DNA of 54,051 bases from Neelides folsomi (taxonomy: Eukaryota > Arthropoda > Collembola > Neelipleona > Neelidae), in assembly GCA_034687125.1 (NCBI GenBank), contig JAQGBZ010000402.1, positions 1 through 54,051 on the forward strand. Reading direction: 5' to 3'. The position numbers and the translations under genes were made by a program. How positions within the stretch are numbered: position 1 is the first letter of the stretch; every line of letters starts with the position of its first letter. The notes below the pieces were generated by a model, which was given only the letters and a program-made list of their open reading frames with translations, made no database searches and had not been told where the DNA came from. Positions 25,501 to 38,024 of the stretch are shown in pieces.

Positions 25501-27664
25501 GCAATTTGACTCATTTTTACTACACAACTTCTTTTGCACAAAACCATATGAGTCGTTACCATTCTCATTGACATATCACACTTTTGCCGCATCGTTATAT
25601 TGAACGTGTTTTGTCAGTTTGGCATGTAATATATCCATATACTATAAATACTATACGTTAAGATCTTATTTACTATATACCACATACAAGTATGTATGGA
25701 TAGTATACAAGATGATGTTGTAGATGTATGTATGGTACAGGTACAGATACATATAGAGAGTATTTACCATATATGTTATATGAGTTATATGTACCATATA
25801 CATACAGATAAATTAGATTACCTAACCCATCATATGTTTGTTTTATATGGGATGTATAGAAAGTAAGAGTAAGAGTATGGTAAATGTCTAAATATAAAAT
25901 CACTATTGTTTTCGCTCACTTGAAGGAGTGAATTTATAAGAAATACTTGTTTGGACAGAATGAGATAGAATCTTAATGAATCTTCTCAAGCCACACATGC
26001 TTAATGTATGGTAATGAGTTATTAGTATTCTAAAAGTATTTTCGATGAGCCATAAGCTCTATAAATTGACTTTGTGTAGCTCTTGAGGGCATGGACCAAT
26101 CACCTGTATTTTATGCAAACGGGCAAATGCGAAGGTGTAAAAACCATTATTTTAAATAATTCCTCACCTGATTTTACCTCTTTTCCAAACAACCGATGGA
26201 TATTTGTTTATTTGCCTTAAAATGAACTGACAACACTTGAGAGTTGATCTTGTCAAGTTTTCACAACAATTAAACAGATTTAAACTTCTTTCAATTTCCC
26301 ACTTTCGTCTGGTTTTAAACCGGTGAACAATGAATAATGGCAGGCATTGACAAATTGTAATAGCTTATACAAGATAAAAAAGGCAAAGGAAATAAATAAA
26401 TTTTTTGAAATATACCTTTAATATTATTATTTAATAGGAATAGACTTTTAAAAATATTTTATTAAAGGTCAAAAAATCAAATTAGTTAATGAAAATGATT
26501 TTAATAATGAAAAGGACATAAGTTTAAAAAATTCAACACACTTTTTTGCACTCGGAAAGATGTTTAATATGAGGAGGAAAAGATTCACAAATTTACAATT
26601 TATCAAACGATTCAATTTGGATTTAAAAAGATTTAATTTGGAAAGTCTTTGGGTCCCCACTCAATGAGAGTTGTAATATTTTAGGGGTGTTTGAGTTGAG
26701 TGCCGCGGAGACACTAAACCACCTTTGCGAATCTCTGCCGCTTTTGGGTCGGGGAAAAGAAGCCGGAGATTTGCCAAAAACACTCCTCCTGCCAACTTGC
26801 GTATTCCGAAATGGGAAAACCGATTGACTTGCCCTTTTGTTCCCCCACATATTTTATTTCTTTACTTCGCCTATTTGCTCTTCGAGTAAACGGAAAACAT
26901 AATTAGACCGAATGAAATAATTTATATTTTGTAAATAATTTTCATAGTTCAAACAACCCAACACAGTTCAACGCACAGCTCTGTAATAACATCAATGTTG
27001 CTTATTGAGGACAAATATGACATTAAATTTAGTAAATCAAAGATGGAAGAAGAATTAACACATAAATATGAATAAATGCAAAGCTCAATTGTCAGCATTT
27101 GGAATAATTAGAATTCAAATTAAATTAGGATTTGACCGAGAGTTTAATTAAATGCTCTACTGTAAATGAAGGCTTTGGGGAAGGTCGCGGTGGTGAAGGG
27201 GGAATATGGAATTTGGGTAATTTCATTGGCTCCAACTCATTTGTGGCTTATCTTTCATCTCCTTTTATTTCAGAGGAAATTGAAAGTGTAATTAAAGTTC
27301 AAATAAAACCTTCATTGGCATATAGCCCTTTTCATATACGATTGATCATTCCGCACTAATGTTGATGTTCTAAGTTTATTTACGTTCAAACAAATATCAC
27401 TCAAATGCACAAACAGGAAGATCCCGGAAATTAGAAATTGAAAAGTTTTCAGCCAATGCCAATGAGTGCTAAATATTAATCGGAAACTTTATTGTTATAA
27501 AATCATGAATATTTAACAGATAACAGATTTCAGATTCCAACATTCCAATAAAGACAAAGACATACAGGTAGGTCTATAAACTAACCTTATACAATAACAC
27601 ATTAATTATGAATATTCATTAAAACATTTAAATATGTACATCATTTAACATTTAAACAACTTAA
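22583..27664. other. Gene-poor region upstream of the GPCR
   Basis: About 5 kb without a supportable gene. GC-richer islands occur at about 22880-23080, 23640-24050, 25170-25420, 26640-26850 and 27150-27300, in an otherwise AT-rich background. The stretch 25620-25910 is rich in TATG/CATA steps (low complexity). Non-coding 5' exons or enhancers of the GPCR may lie here. Short ORFs in the islands show no domains, have no good initiation or splice context, and were not called. Confidence 0.4.
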
Positions 27665-30297
27665 TTAAAACTCGTGTTGTAATCTTGATCTGTTTCTTAT
27701 CAAAATAAATATCACTGTTAATAGACCCTGTAAACCAAATACTTAGTTGAAATTAAATCTTTATTTTAATTGTGAAAATTATGAATGTTAAACAATTTTT
27801 GAAAGAATTTAAAAATTTAATGACAGTTAAATATTTAACTCACAGTTGTAAATTGTGTAGCAATGATAAAATAAGTTCCCATTCTATACCCCACAGAATC
27901 AAAGAGAATTCCAGCAGCAGACGGCCCAATGAAACATCCAAGTGCAAATGACGAGGTCCAAATTCCAGAAACGAGTCCGTAGGTTTGAATGCTATCGGGA
28001 AATCCGCGGTTTCTGTAAGAATTCGAAAATTCCTTAATAGTGCTCTTTAACTACCAAATTATATTCATACATTAAAATTCCTTAAAAATTGTTATAAATG
28101 AATAATATAAAATTATTTGAATTACAATGAAAATTTTAGAGCTTGGAGAAATGCTGCAACTAAAGTGGCTCCAAGTCCAAGACCTTGAATGGCCAATCCC
28201 AAACAAGTAACCCAAAGAATCCTTAACAAATGAACAGATGAAATATTTATTAATAATAGTAAAATAAATTAAACTGGTATAATACGTATGTGTAGGAATA
28301 ATTGGCAGCGGTCCCATGAGCGAATAACCACTCAAGATTAATACAATTCCAATCATTGAAATGGCCATAGTGCAATTTGTTTTATCACAAAGTTTTCCCC
28401 ACAGTGGAGCAGAAACTGCATAGTGAGCTCCAGAAATTATCAAAACAACTCCAGTAGTAATCGGAACGAGTCCAAACTAATAGAAGTTGAATTATTATAA
28501 ATTATAGTTTTTTTATTTATTGTAATTTTTATAGATTTGAATTATGTACTTGTCGTATATGAGGTTCAAGTATAGCTGAATTAAATCCAATGCTAATAGC
28601 ACTGGTCATAATAGTGAAAGCGGAAAGTGTCACGGCCGGAATTGAAATCATTTGGATAAATCCAAATTTTCTGCTTTCCTCTTTTTCTTTTTCAGTTTGT
28701 ATAACAGTGAAGCTTTTTGGTATCATGAGAGCTGTAATTGTTGTGACAAGAAGAAGTGCGATTCCGATTGAAGCGAAAGGAAGAGTAAAACCCCCCAACT
28801 AAGTATATAAAATGATCAAAGGGATTTAAAATCATTCACATAAATAGGAATATGAACATTTAATAAGGAAAATGATATGTCTAGAGTATACTCTAAACTA
28901 CATTATATTATAGTAATATTATTTGTATACTATATATGCTCTATAAATAAGGGAACCTGAAACAAAACTCCACCGACAGTTGGACCAATAACAAGCCCGA
29001 GGCCATAAAACGTTTCCATTGAAGCCTACAAAATTTTTAGCATAATTAAATCAATTGCACACAAACAAACACATAGCGGGTATAATAATTAAAATCTAAA
29101 ATACCCATAAGATTGTTATTTATAACACTTACAAAAGTTGTTGCGACCGAATTTGGAAATTCCAACTAAACCAATCAACTAAACATTTTATTAATTACGC
29201 CGATCACAATAATTAATTGATTTTAAATTAATAACAAATAGAGTACGTATAATATTAATCAGTTATATGTTTATAATTTTATTTAAATGTTTTATTTACC
29301 CAATTCAGCGAGAAGAAAATGGTAAGATTAAAACTTTCGCCAAAATATTTCTATTGTTATATGCTAATGTAAATAATTAGCGGGAACATTTAAACTCGCC
29401 ATTTTCTTCAAGCTGAATTGGGTATAGCTCAACCTATTAATTATTTATTTACGCCATACTGCAATAATGGTGAAAGAAGCAGTGACAAACGCTGAAGCTC
29501 CACAAGCCTCAATTGATCTCACGATAAACGAAATTGCGATAAACCAAGTGCTGTGGTTCACCATATCAAGTAATCTACGAGTAAGGGAGTAGTAATTTTA
29601 TTTATTTATTTTGCTATAAATATAAATAAAACAAGTTTGCTATATGCTTATATATTATTGTACCCAAATAGAATTGAACAAATTGAAGTTACAAATATTC
29701 CCGTGTTGAAAACGCACTTTGGTCCAAGAACATTCATCTAAATCAATTAAGGAGTATACGAAATTTAGGAATTTTATTGATAAATTCTTATTAAATAAAT
29801 ATTGAGTTTAATTACATATCTGCCATAAATTGGTGACATTATAAAAACAATAATTTCAAAAATTCCAAAAACAAATCCATATTGAGTTGCTGTCGCGCCT
29901 TTTCTTTCCGCCTCAAAAATAAAAATAATCAATATTCACAATTTTCAATAAAAGAAAATATTTTAAAAAAAATTTCTAATTATTTTTTAATAATTACTTC
30001 TTGAGGATAAAATGGTGCTTGGAGAGAAATCACCATTCCTGCCAAAGCCTCAACAATTCCAAAGAAAACAAAAATTAATAATTGTCTTCTAGTAAAACTT
30101 GTATTGGAAACCGTTGAATTCGAATTCAAACTTCGATCTTTGGATTCAGATTTTTCACTTTTGTTATTAATATCATTATCGTATAATGAACTAATCGTAT
30201 TCAATTCAGGTTTCTTATTCAATTCATTCTCCATTTTATTATTTCCTTTATTCTTCCAAATATTGCTAAAATCGAAATCTTCACAATACATAAGCAT
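27665..30297 (-). CDS. SLC18B1-like MFS transporter, copy A
   Basis: Twelve-TM major facilitator of the SLC18B1 (vesicular polyamine transporter-like) family. Eleven exons: 30297-29998, 29911-29816, 29737-29664, 29574-29460, 29165-29133, 29025-28957, 28798-28550, 28476-28286, 28221-28126, 28012-27844, 27727-27665, giving 484 residues from ATG 30297 (a later ATG at MENELNKK is possible). Seen: FTRRQLLIFVFFGIVEALAG (TM1); SLQAPFYPQE; YGFVFGIFE; EFPNSVATTF in an 11-codon exon; ASMETFYGLGLVIGPTVGG (family ETFSGLGLILGPPVGG); SAPLWGKLCDK; and TYGLVSGIWTSSFALGCFIG. It is a tandem paralogue of copy B, 1.8 kb to the right on the same strand. No disruption is visible. Substrate is inferred from the family only. 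Confidence 0.86.
29297..29424. repeat. Short foldback element in transporter intron
   Basis: Arms 29297-29322 and 29399-29424 are inverted copies of tacccaattcagc plus aagaaaatgg, matching in 23 of 26 positions with a 3-bp central mismatch. The loop is about 76 bp. It lies in the intron between exons 4 and 5 of SLC18B1-like copy A and is absent from the equivalent intron of copy B, so it inserted after duplication. Probably a small MITE. Confidence 0.7.
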
Positions 30298-32129
30298 TTT
30301 TAACAAATTCAGAAATTTCCTATTTGATTTAACGTTAATTTTTGATTAAATAAAGAATATTTATAAAGATACCTCGAGATAATATTAAAGTTGCAAACAA
30401 CAATTTGACAGTAATATTTGTAAAAATGCCAACATAAAGTTGTATGGGCAATGAATATAACAATTACATATAAACTTAATTATTGTGACTTCCAAAATGT
30501 TAATAAAGTAGTGTGAAAATCACACATATTATTAATAAAGTTCATGGGAGATACTTTGTTTAATTAATGACTTAAACTTATATTTAGATTATTTATATTT
30601 AAAAAGCTAGACAATAAGAAATGCGCACTAGCCACTAACATTAAATAAGGATAACTACATGTATGGTATAGATAGGTCTAATTACACTAATACAAAGGAT
30701 CCACTTACTTTGTACCTATATATTCTATGTCAGGTTAAAGGTTTATTTGAGTAATTATTAACAATAAATACTTTATGGAGAAAACCAAGTCATTTAGACT
30801 ATGACTAAGTGATAAAAACCCCATTTAAGTTTATAATGATAATAATACAAATAATAATTTATTTTAATTTAGAGGAAAACTCCACAATATTTGGAGACGC
30901 GTGTAATTTAAAATGGTTACAAAGTTACAATCGAACAAGAAATTGAATCATTCATATCAGTAAAATTTGAAATGAATTTTAATCATTAAAATTCCAAAAT
31001 ATACATGAATTTAAATATGATTTCTAAATGAATTTATTAATATGATCATGAATTATACAATTTTAGAAAATATCCTTAAAATAAATTTTATTTAACCTTT
31101 ATACATTTTTAGTAACTAACTTAACTTAATGAAAATCTGTATGAAGAATTGTTAAATGAACCTTCTTGTTAGATTTAATTTAAAATGCGTAAATGTGGTA
31201 ATATAAATGACAAGTGATGTGTTATTGACTTTTCAATTTATAAACCTTTAATATTATTGTATGTATTTATTGGATATATGACCTTGCATATTACGATATA
31301 CGATAATATGCTATTTATGTATTATAGATAGTTTTAAAGCCTCAGTCTTTTAAGATCAAAAAGGGAACTCCATTCCTAGTTTTACCTTGGAATATTTTAA
31401 GAGTTCTCTGCTCCCCAACGCAACATTTCATTCTTCATAAGGGTTTATTCATGAGAAGAGAACATGAGGTATCCTTTAATTTGCATAATATAAATCTATG
31501 ATGTTTCATATAAATGTTTATTTGGTCAAAATCTAAAATAATTTCGATATTAATGTAACTTAAATATTTATTTATGCACAGAGCCAACACTCGGTCCATG
31601 ACCAATAACTCATTTTAAAACTAAAACTTTTATAGTTTGCTGTAGCTATGAATTTCTCAAAATGCCCATTTATAAATTTTTATAAAATTGTAACAACACT
31701 CTAAATGCTACGATTAGCCTGACGCGGAACATGAATTCGAGTCAACTGAGAACGAAGATCATAAAAATATTTAATGATATTAAGAGACTAATCTTTTATT
31801 TAGAGAGTTAACGTTATTCTTTACTGAATTAATCAATGAGCGTTTTGAGAAATTCAATGCTACAGCAAACTAACAAAATAATTTTTTAAAATGCCACCGA
31901 CGGAGTGACAGCGACCAATATACTTTAATATTTAAATTTAATATTCACATAAGTAACAAATACTAACATTGGGTATAAACCAAGTATAATACATAATATT
32001 TACTATTCATATCTCCATTAAAAATGTTCGAATAAGTGAAATATGAGAGAACATTAACAAGTAAAATAAATGTGCACAATTTTATTTTCGTCAAAATATG
32101 TATATTTTATGTATGTATTATAAAAATAA
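30298..32129. other. Intergenic region between the two SLC18B1-like genes
   Basis: About 1.8 kb of AT-rich DNA. It should contain the promoter of copy A and the 3' UTR of copy B. Apart from the foldback repeat at 31634-31871, no gene or RNA was recognised. Confidence 0.5.
31634..31871. repeat. Foldback element with 32-bp arms
   Basis: Left arm 31634-31665 (agtttgctgtagctatgaat and on) and right arm 31840-31871 are reverse complements with about three mismatches in 32 bp. The 174-bp interior shows no ORF. The arrangement is that of a MITE. No target duplication could be assigned. Confidence 0.72.
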
Positions 32130-35100
32130 TTAAATAGCTCCGTATCCTTTAGCCTGTTTACTCGTGCTCGGAATAGGGTCAAAACTTTTCATTAGCGGCT
32201 CATTTTCAAGATCTTCATTTTTCTTTCCGTTCCGAGCAACAACAATGAAAATTGAAACAAAAAATACCTAAAAACATTTAAATCCTTTAATTAAAACTTT
32301 TCATCCATAAATCATACATAAACAATTGGAAATGATTATATTTTTAAATACCACAATAAGTTGTATTGCAATGACAAAATAAGTTCCATTTCTGAATCCA
32401 ACAGTGTCGTAAAGGACTCCAGAGACCGAAGGACCCACAAAACTCCCAAATGCAAAAGCCGAAACCCAAAGTCCAGAGACAAGTCCATAAGTCCCGACGT
32501 TATCAGGATAACCACGTTTTCTAACCATTTAAGAAATTTAATTACTTAACATGTGTTTAACTTTAACATACTTAATAAATACTTATATATGATAGTATGA
32601 TTTACATAGAGTTTTAAATTGATTTTTCATAATCATGGATCATTTAACATATTATTTATATGTAGTTTACATTGATTCTCTTAGCGCTTGTAAAAATGAA
32701 GAAACGAGTGAAGCTCCAAGACCGATTCCTTGAATGAATAATCCCAAGCAAGTGAGCCATAAGAGCCTGCAATTAAATGGAAATGAATGGAGCTTCCACA
32801 ACCAATTAAATTTTAACATTCACATCAACTTGAGTGCAAACAGTTTAATGTAACAAGTAGATTTAAGACCGACGTTTCGGTAGGGAAAATAGGCAAAGGT
32901 CCAATAAGACAGAATCCAGTGATGATGGTGATTGATCCAAGAAGCGTGATGTATTTTGGCTGAAGGGCTTTATCACAGAGCCAACCCCAAGCTGGTGCCG
33001 TAATTGCATAAGTTCCACCAGGAATGATGAACACAAAACCAGTCAATACGGCAGTTAGATGAAACTATGTATTTTAAATCTTATTTCAAATTGGTTTTTT
33101 AAATGGTTGGTATATATTTTGGATTTAAATAAATACCGGTCGTATATGAGGTTCAAGTGTAGCGGAATTATATCCAATTGAAATTGCACTTGCGATTACA
33201 CTAAATGAACAAAGTGCAACCGAAGGAATTGAAATCAATTTCCAAAATCCGAATCCATGAGATGCTTTTTTATCCGATTCAGATTCAATCAATTTAGAGC
33301 TGTTTGGCATAACGAAGGCAGTGAGAATGGCAGAGACAAATAGGAGAACTCCCATTAAGACAAATGGTAAAGTAAATCCTCCTAACTGTATAAACAATCA
33401 AATTTGATTACCGTTAATATAAATTTAAAAAATTTGTAAATTACGTCATAAAGAGCTCCGCCTAATGTTGGGCCGACGATCAATCCAAGGCCATAAAATG
33501 TCTCCATCGAAGCCTGTGAAAAAGATTTTTCAATGTCAAATGTCATTTTTCATAAATTTTAATCCGCTTAACATAAATGTCTCTTGAACGTATGAGAACT
33601 TACAAAAGTTGTTGCAACTGAATCAGGAAATTCGATCTATACAAATTCATAATTATAATTTTTATATTTTTACACCTAATATAATATAGATATACAGAAA
33701 TAATATAATATTTAGAAATTTAGAATGTTATATGAATATTTAGATTTTTTTAAGCTTAGCTTACCGCAATGATTGTGAACGAAGCTGTAACAAAAGCTGC
33801 GTCACCCAAAGCTTCAATCGCTCTTACGATGAAGGAAAAAATAATAAACATTTGGCCATCGTCTATCCGATCGAGAAAACTAAATCATTTTAATAAATGT
33901 ATGAATTTTATAGTTTGGGAAAATCAAAATGAATCTCACCCAAATAAAATTGAACAAGTGCCAGTCGTGAATATTCCAAGATTAAAAATAAGCTTTGGTC
34001 CAAATTTGTTCATCTGTTAATATTAAAGCCAAAGAAAATAAATTAAATAAACAATTAAACTGCGTTGAAAATTATCTTATTTGTAGTAGGTATTTTAATT
34101 CATTTTCATCCTAATTTATCAACAGTAATAACATCATAATTAAAAAATTGTCATATTCATAAAATAAAATTGATTTCTCACATATCGACCGTAAATAGGA
34201 GAAGTGAGAAAAACAACAAGTTCAAATACACCAAAAACAAAACCATATTGAGTTGGAGTTGCGCCTTTTTTCTCTGCCTAAATAAATTAATTTTGGTTAA
34301 TTCACAATCATTAGAGAAAACTTTAATTATTTTCAAAGATTAATAATCATAGATGTTTAAATTTGTATATTTAAAAAATATTTTTGATTGACCTCTTGTG
34401 GATAAAAAGGAGCTTGAAGTGAAATCACAATTGCTGAGAAAAACTCCACAATTCCGAAATTAATTAAAGTGAGCCATTGTCGTCTTGTAAAACCCGCATT
34501 ATGAATCAATGTATCAAGCGAAGGCGGTCTTTTTAAATTCGCAGTTAACGGTCCTTCCTTAGAATATCCTGTTAACACATTTTCACCTTCATTGTATTTC
34601 ACAGTTCTTTCTTCTTCTTTTCCACTGGTTTCAATCACTGGGATTTTGACGTTTGAATTTTTAACTTTAATCACTGGGAACATTATTTTTTTACCAGCTT
34701 CAGGCGAATGTTGCCGATTTTGTTTCGGTGATGAAGGAGGAGAAATTTTTTCATTATCCTTCATAGCTTTTTCACTCTCCATTTTGTTCATTTGTGAGGA
34801 AACAATTGCAATTATTGGATCGCCTTTCCCTTCACTTTGCTCAATTTCATCTTCAATCTCGTCCTCATCACTTAATGGAATTTGAGTTTCTTCAACAATT
34901 CTCTCCTCTTCATCGGCTGTTGGTTTTATTGGAATTTCTTCAAAAAATGTGTTTTCTTCAATGGGGTGCACAGTGTCTTGAGAATCTTGCAAGGGTTCTT
35001 CGGAATCTTCAGATTTAGGTGTTTCCGGTGTGGAGGTTTCTTGAGTCTGAGTCACAAATGTCACTTTATCACTCGTTTGCTCTTTGGGGGAATTATCCAA

Positions 35101-35694
35101 TTCCTCTTTTAGGTGGGAAGACATTGGAGAGAAGGAGATTTGTGTTGAGTGTATTGAAACATAGGCGGCTGAGCTCGTCGTTGCCTCACCACAACTCGTG
35201 ATCTCCTCTTCTTTCTCTGATAACACTGATAAACTTAGCATGAATTCATAAAAATAACAATCGTATAAACATATACCATTTTAATGAAATTTGCGTTGTT
35301 GTAAAAAAATAAAGATTACCGAAACACAAGTGATCAAATGGCTATTCTTATCACGTGATATTATTCGCAATGAACTAACTGCCCTTGTCATATTCATAAA
35401 ATGCATACTTCGTAATTTGCACAATGATTTGATAAAAAATTATAATGTATTTAGTTATAATTGAATATTTTGTAAAGTAAGTAACAGATAGACATAAGTC
35501 GTTCATTATTAATTATTTAATTATAATTATTTTGGTTAAAGTTAAAATTAATTTTATAGAAAACTAAACTTTTAAAAAAATTTGATTTTACCGAATCCTT
35601 TTTCCATTAGCCCAGACATAGACGCTGTTCCTCGTCCTCTTTTTCCTTTTCTGCCTCTCTTTTGACCTCGTGCTGGTCCTCTATTTTCGCTCAT
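32130..35694 (-). CDS. SLC18B1-like MFS transporter, copy B, with long acidic N-terminus
   Basis: Twelve exons: 35694-35592, 35216-34393, 34277-34182, 34013-33940, 33879-33765, 33636-33604, 33513-33445, 33385-33137, 33064-32874, 32766-32671, 32520-32352, 32267-32130, giving 718 residues. Exon 1 encodes a basic segment (MSENRGPARGQKRGRKGKRG). Exon 2 adds about 230 residues of Glu/Ser/Pro-rich disordered sequence before TM1 (FTRRQWLTLINFGIVEFFSA). The transport core mirrors copy A: SLQAPFYPQE, IEFPDSVATTF, ASMETFYGLGLIVGPTLGG, APAWGWLCDK, TYGLVSGLWVSAFAFGSFVG. The C-tail contains ENEPLMKSF, a possible acidic-dileucine-type sorting motif. Nine consecutive exons have the same lengths as in copy A, marking a tandem duplication. 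The exon 1 to 2 join restores phase (G+AG) and is inferred. Confidence 0.84.
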
Positions 35695-38024
35695 GGCAAA
35701 CCTATGCTAATTCATATTATATATTAATTCTAAATTGATTTTTTTGTTTTCACTCCGAAATTTCTTTAATTAGTAAATAACAATATTTAGAATTTATTAA
35801 AATAGAAGTAATTCAATGAAAGTGTAAAAAATATAAAAACCACTAAACAATTCCGAATGGCTTATTTATTAAATTTATTATCTAACTTATTCTGGTACAT
35901 AAATACGTAAATATATAATGTTTTTTTGTAAACTATTGGATATTTAAACAACGATAAGGAAAAAACGATAATAATGAGGAAATCTGTTTATACCATTTTT
36001 TCAAGATATAAATGTAAATACATTTCTGTATAAACGATATCATTTGATAAAAGGTGTTATTTTGGATTCAACTTGAACATTTTAGGCAGATAGCTTTTTT
36101 AAGTTTTATCCAATCATTTATATTAGGTATATTAACTATATCTTTAATAGGTATTGTATTTAATAAAAATGTATTGATACTGATATGATATACTACATTC
36201 CTATAAAGAGATAACCATGTAATATCTTCTTTAATAAATACAATTCACTTATACCTAAGTATATTGAAATTAAATTATTTCTTACTATTACTTGACACAA
36301 GCCTTTCCCATTAATAAATGAGCACAGGTTAGAAATAGACAAATCGAGTTCTCGTCACCAACTTCTGCGTTTGATAGAAATGTTTAAAAAATAGTTAGAT
36401 TTTCTTACCAAGTCCAGCCGAGTTACATAAGAGAGTCGAAGGAACTTTGAAGATCGTACATACATACATAAGTACATACAATGTAAAGTGAAATGAAAGT
36501 CATTGGGATTCTTCCAGGTTTTTTGTCGCGAAGTGAAGGTAAAGGCTGAATTTCATTAACCACTTGTTTCTTTAAAAATGACCCTTGCTTGGCAGGTTTC
36601 TCCAGCAAGGGCGTTAAGATATAACTTTTGCTTCTCCATATATCCATGCATTCTGTGTGTTTAAAATATAATATCAATATCCCATGTAGGAACATGCATG
36701 TTAATTTAATGTTCAAGATCTCTTAAAACTTGTCCCACTGTGAGTCTTGAATCTCGTGAACTAATAAGATATTATACATATATAGGTAATACGACTGATG
36801 TACATAGTCCTGATGAACTCCTGGAATCAAAATGCATGTGACATTGATTATTGATACAAATGCATAGGTATAGGCTGATTTGAATATTGCATGCCACGAA
36901 GATCAATTTAAACTTTTCAGCAATTCGATGAAAATTATTTTCTAATAACCACACGTTTTCTCTAATCTATAATTAAGGAGAATTTATATTTTATGTTACA
37001 GCATTCAAAATGGTATCCAAATTATTATGATAATGAATTAGAAAGTTTATATAAGTATTATTATAAAGAATGGGAAATTAAATGTGATTAAACATTCACG
37101 TGTATGTTTATTTACTTATTAATGGAAATGAGTATTTTTAATTATTCGTATGTACTTTATATGTATAAATATTAGCAATAACAACAAAAAAAAATTTCAA
37201 AATATTCAATTTGAAATATATACTACCGCGATACTACTAATTACAAAGTATTATTTTTAAATATGAATGGACAAGTGAATCATGATACTGTGAATAATTT
37301 AAAAATGATAAAAAACAATCAAAGGTTTATTCCAAAAAATTATTGTTTTAAAAGTCAAACTTAAATTTAATAGTCAATTTGTGCATATACTTATACATAT
37401 TTATTTTAGTAAATTATAGTATAATTAACGAGACGATAAGGTACTGACATTTATAGACATAATAACTATATTTACAATATCTCAATACAATTGGAATAAA
37501 ATTAAATGTAAGTAGGATAATGTATACAAGAGTGTTTATATGAATAATAAAATTTAGATCATGCTTGTGGCAATTTACAAAATATTGAAAAACATTTTTA
37601 TCATAATTTGCGGTGACATGTCAGATTATAATTTCAAAGCCATTGACATTGTACATTGTCTTTTAATCTTAATACTTTAAATATTGACAGCTATTTAATA
37701 GATATGGATAGACAATTAATCACGGACAGGGATTTTCCTAGATTTATATTACACATTTAGCCCACTTTATTCTTGTAAATAAGTAATTTAATTATCCTAA
37801 AATATTTGCTTTAACAATTAATAGAAACTCGTCCGATTTTACCAAGCTCTCGAGCTATGGCTGAATTAAATAAAGGTTAATAATTTTCTATCATAATTAT
37901 TCAATTAATTTCAAGCTCTAACTTTCATTAAAATTTAATTTGCCTACAATTAATTTTATAGATAAAAATAATAGTACAGATAGTGTACCTATTAAATAAA
38001 TACAATTACTAATTGTAATGAAAT
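35695..38024. other. Gene-poor region between transporter B and dipeptidase
   Basis: About 2.3 kb of AT-rich DNA between two divergent starts. Apart from the weak secreted-peptide candidate at 36423-36698, no gene, RNA or clear repeat is supported. ATA/TACATA-rich low-complexity tracts are frequent. Confidence 0.45.
36423..36698 (-). CDS. Possible small secreted peptide precursor exon (weak)
   Basis: An open frame from ATG at about 36695 begins MFLHGILILYFKHTEC, which looks like a short signal peptide. It is followed by a hydrophilic region with dibasic steps (FLKK before QVVNEIQPLPSLRD, then KK). A GT that could serve as a donor follows IPMTFISLYI. This is the layout of a neuropeptide or small secreted precursor, but I recognise no known peptide. 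The open frame is short enough to be chance in this base composition, and no splice partner was identified. Confidence 0.2.
   Translation of the reverse strand, partial: CMFLHGILILYFKHTECMDIWRSKSYILTPLLEKPAKQGSFLKKQVVNEIQPLPSLRDKKPGRIPMTFISLYIVCTYVCMYDLQSSFDSLM

Noticed and set aside
25620..25910. TATG/CATA-rich stretch considered as a satellite or CRISPR-like array
   Set aside because: No fixed repeat unit or regular spacing; simple low-complexity DNA in a eukaryotic genome.
26623..26850. 75-codon open frame on the minus strand in a GC-rich island
   Set aside because: No recognisable domain, no supporting splice sites or initiation context, and composition explains the lack of stops.
34592..35201. 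Several open frames on the plus strand opposite transporter copy B
   Set aside because: Antisense shadows of the Glu/Ser-rich exon 2, whose codons rarely give stops on the other strand.
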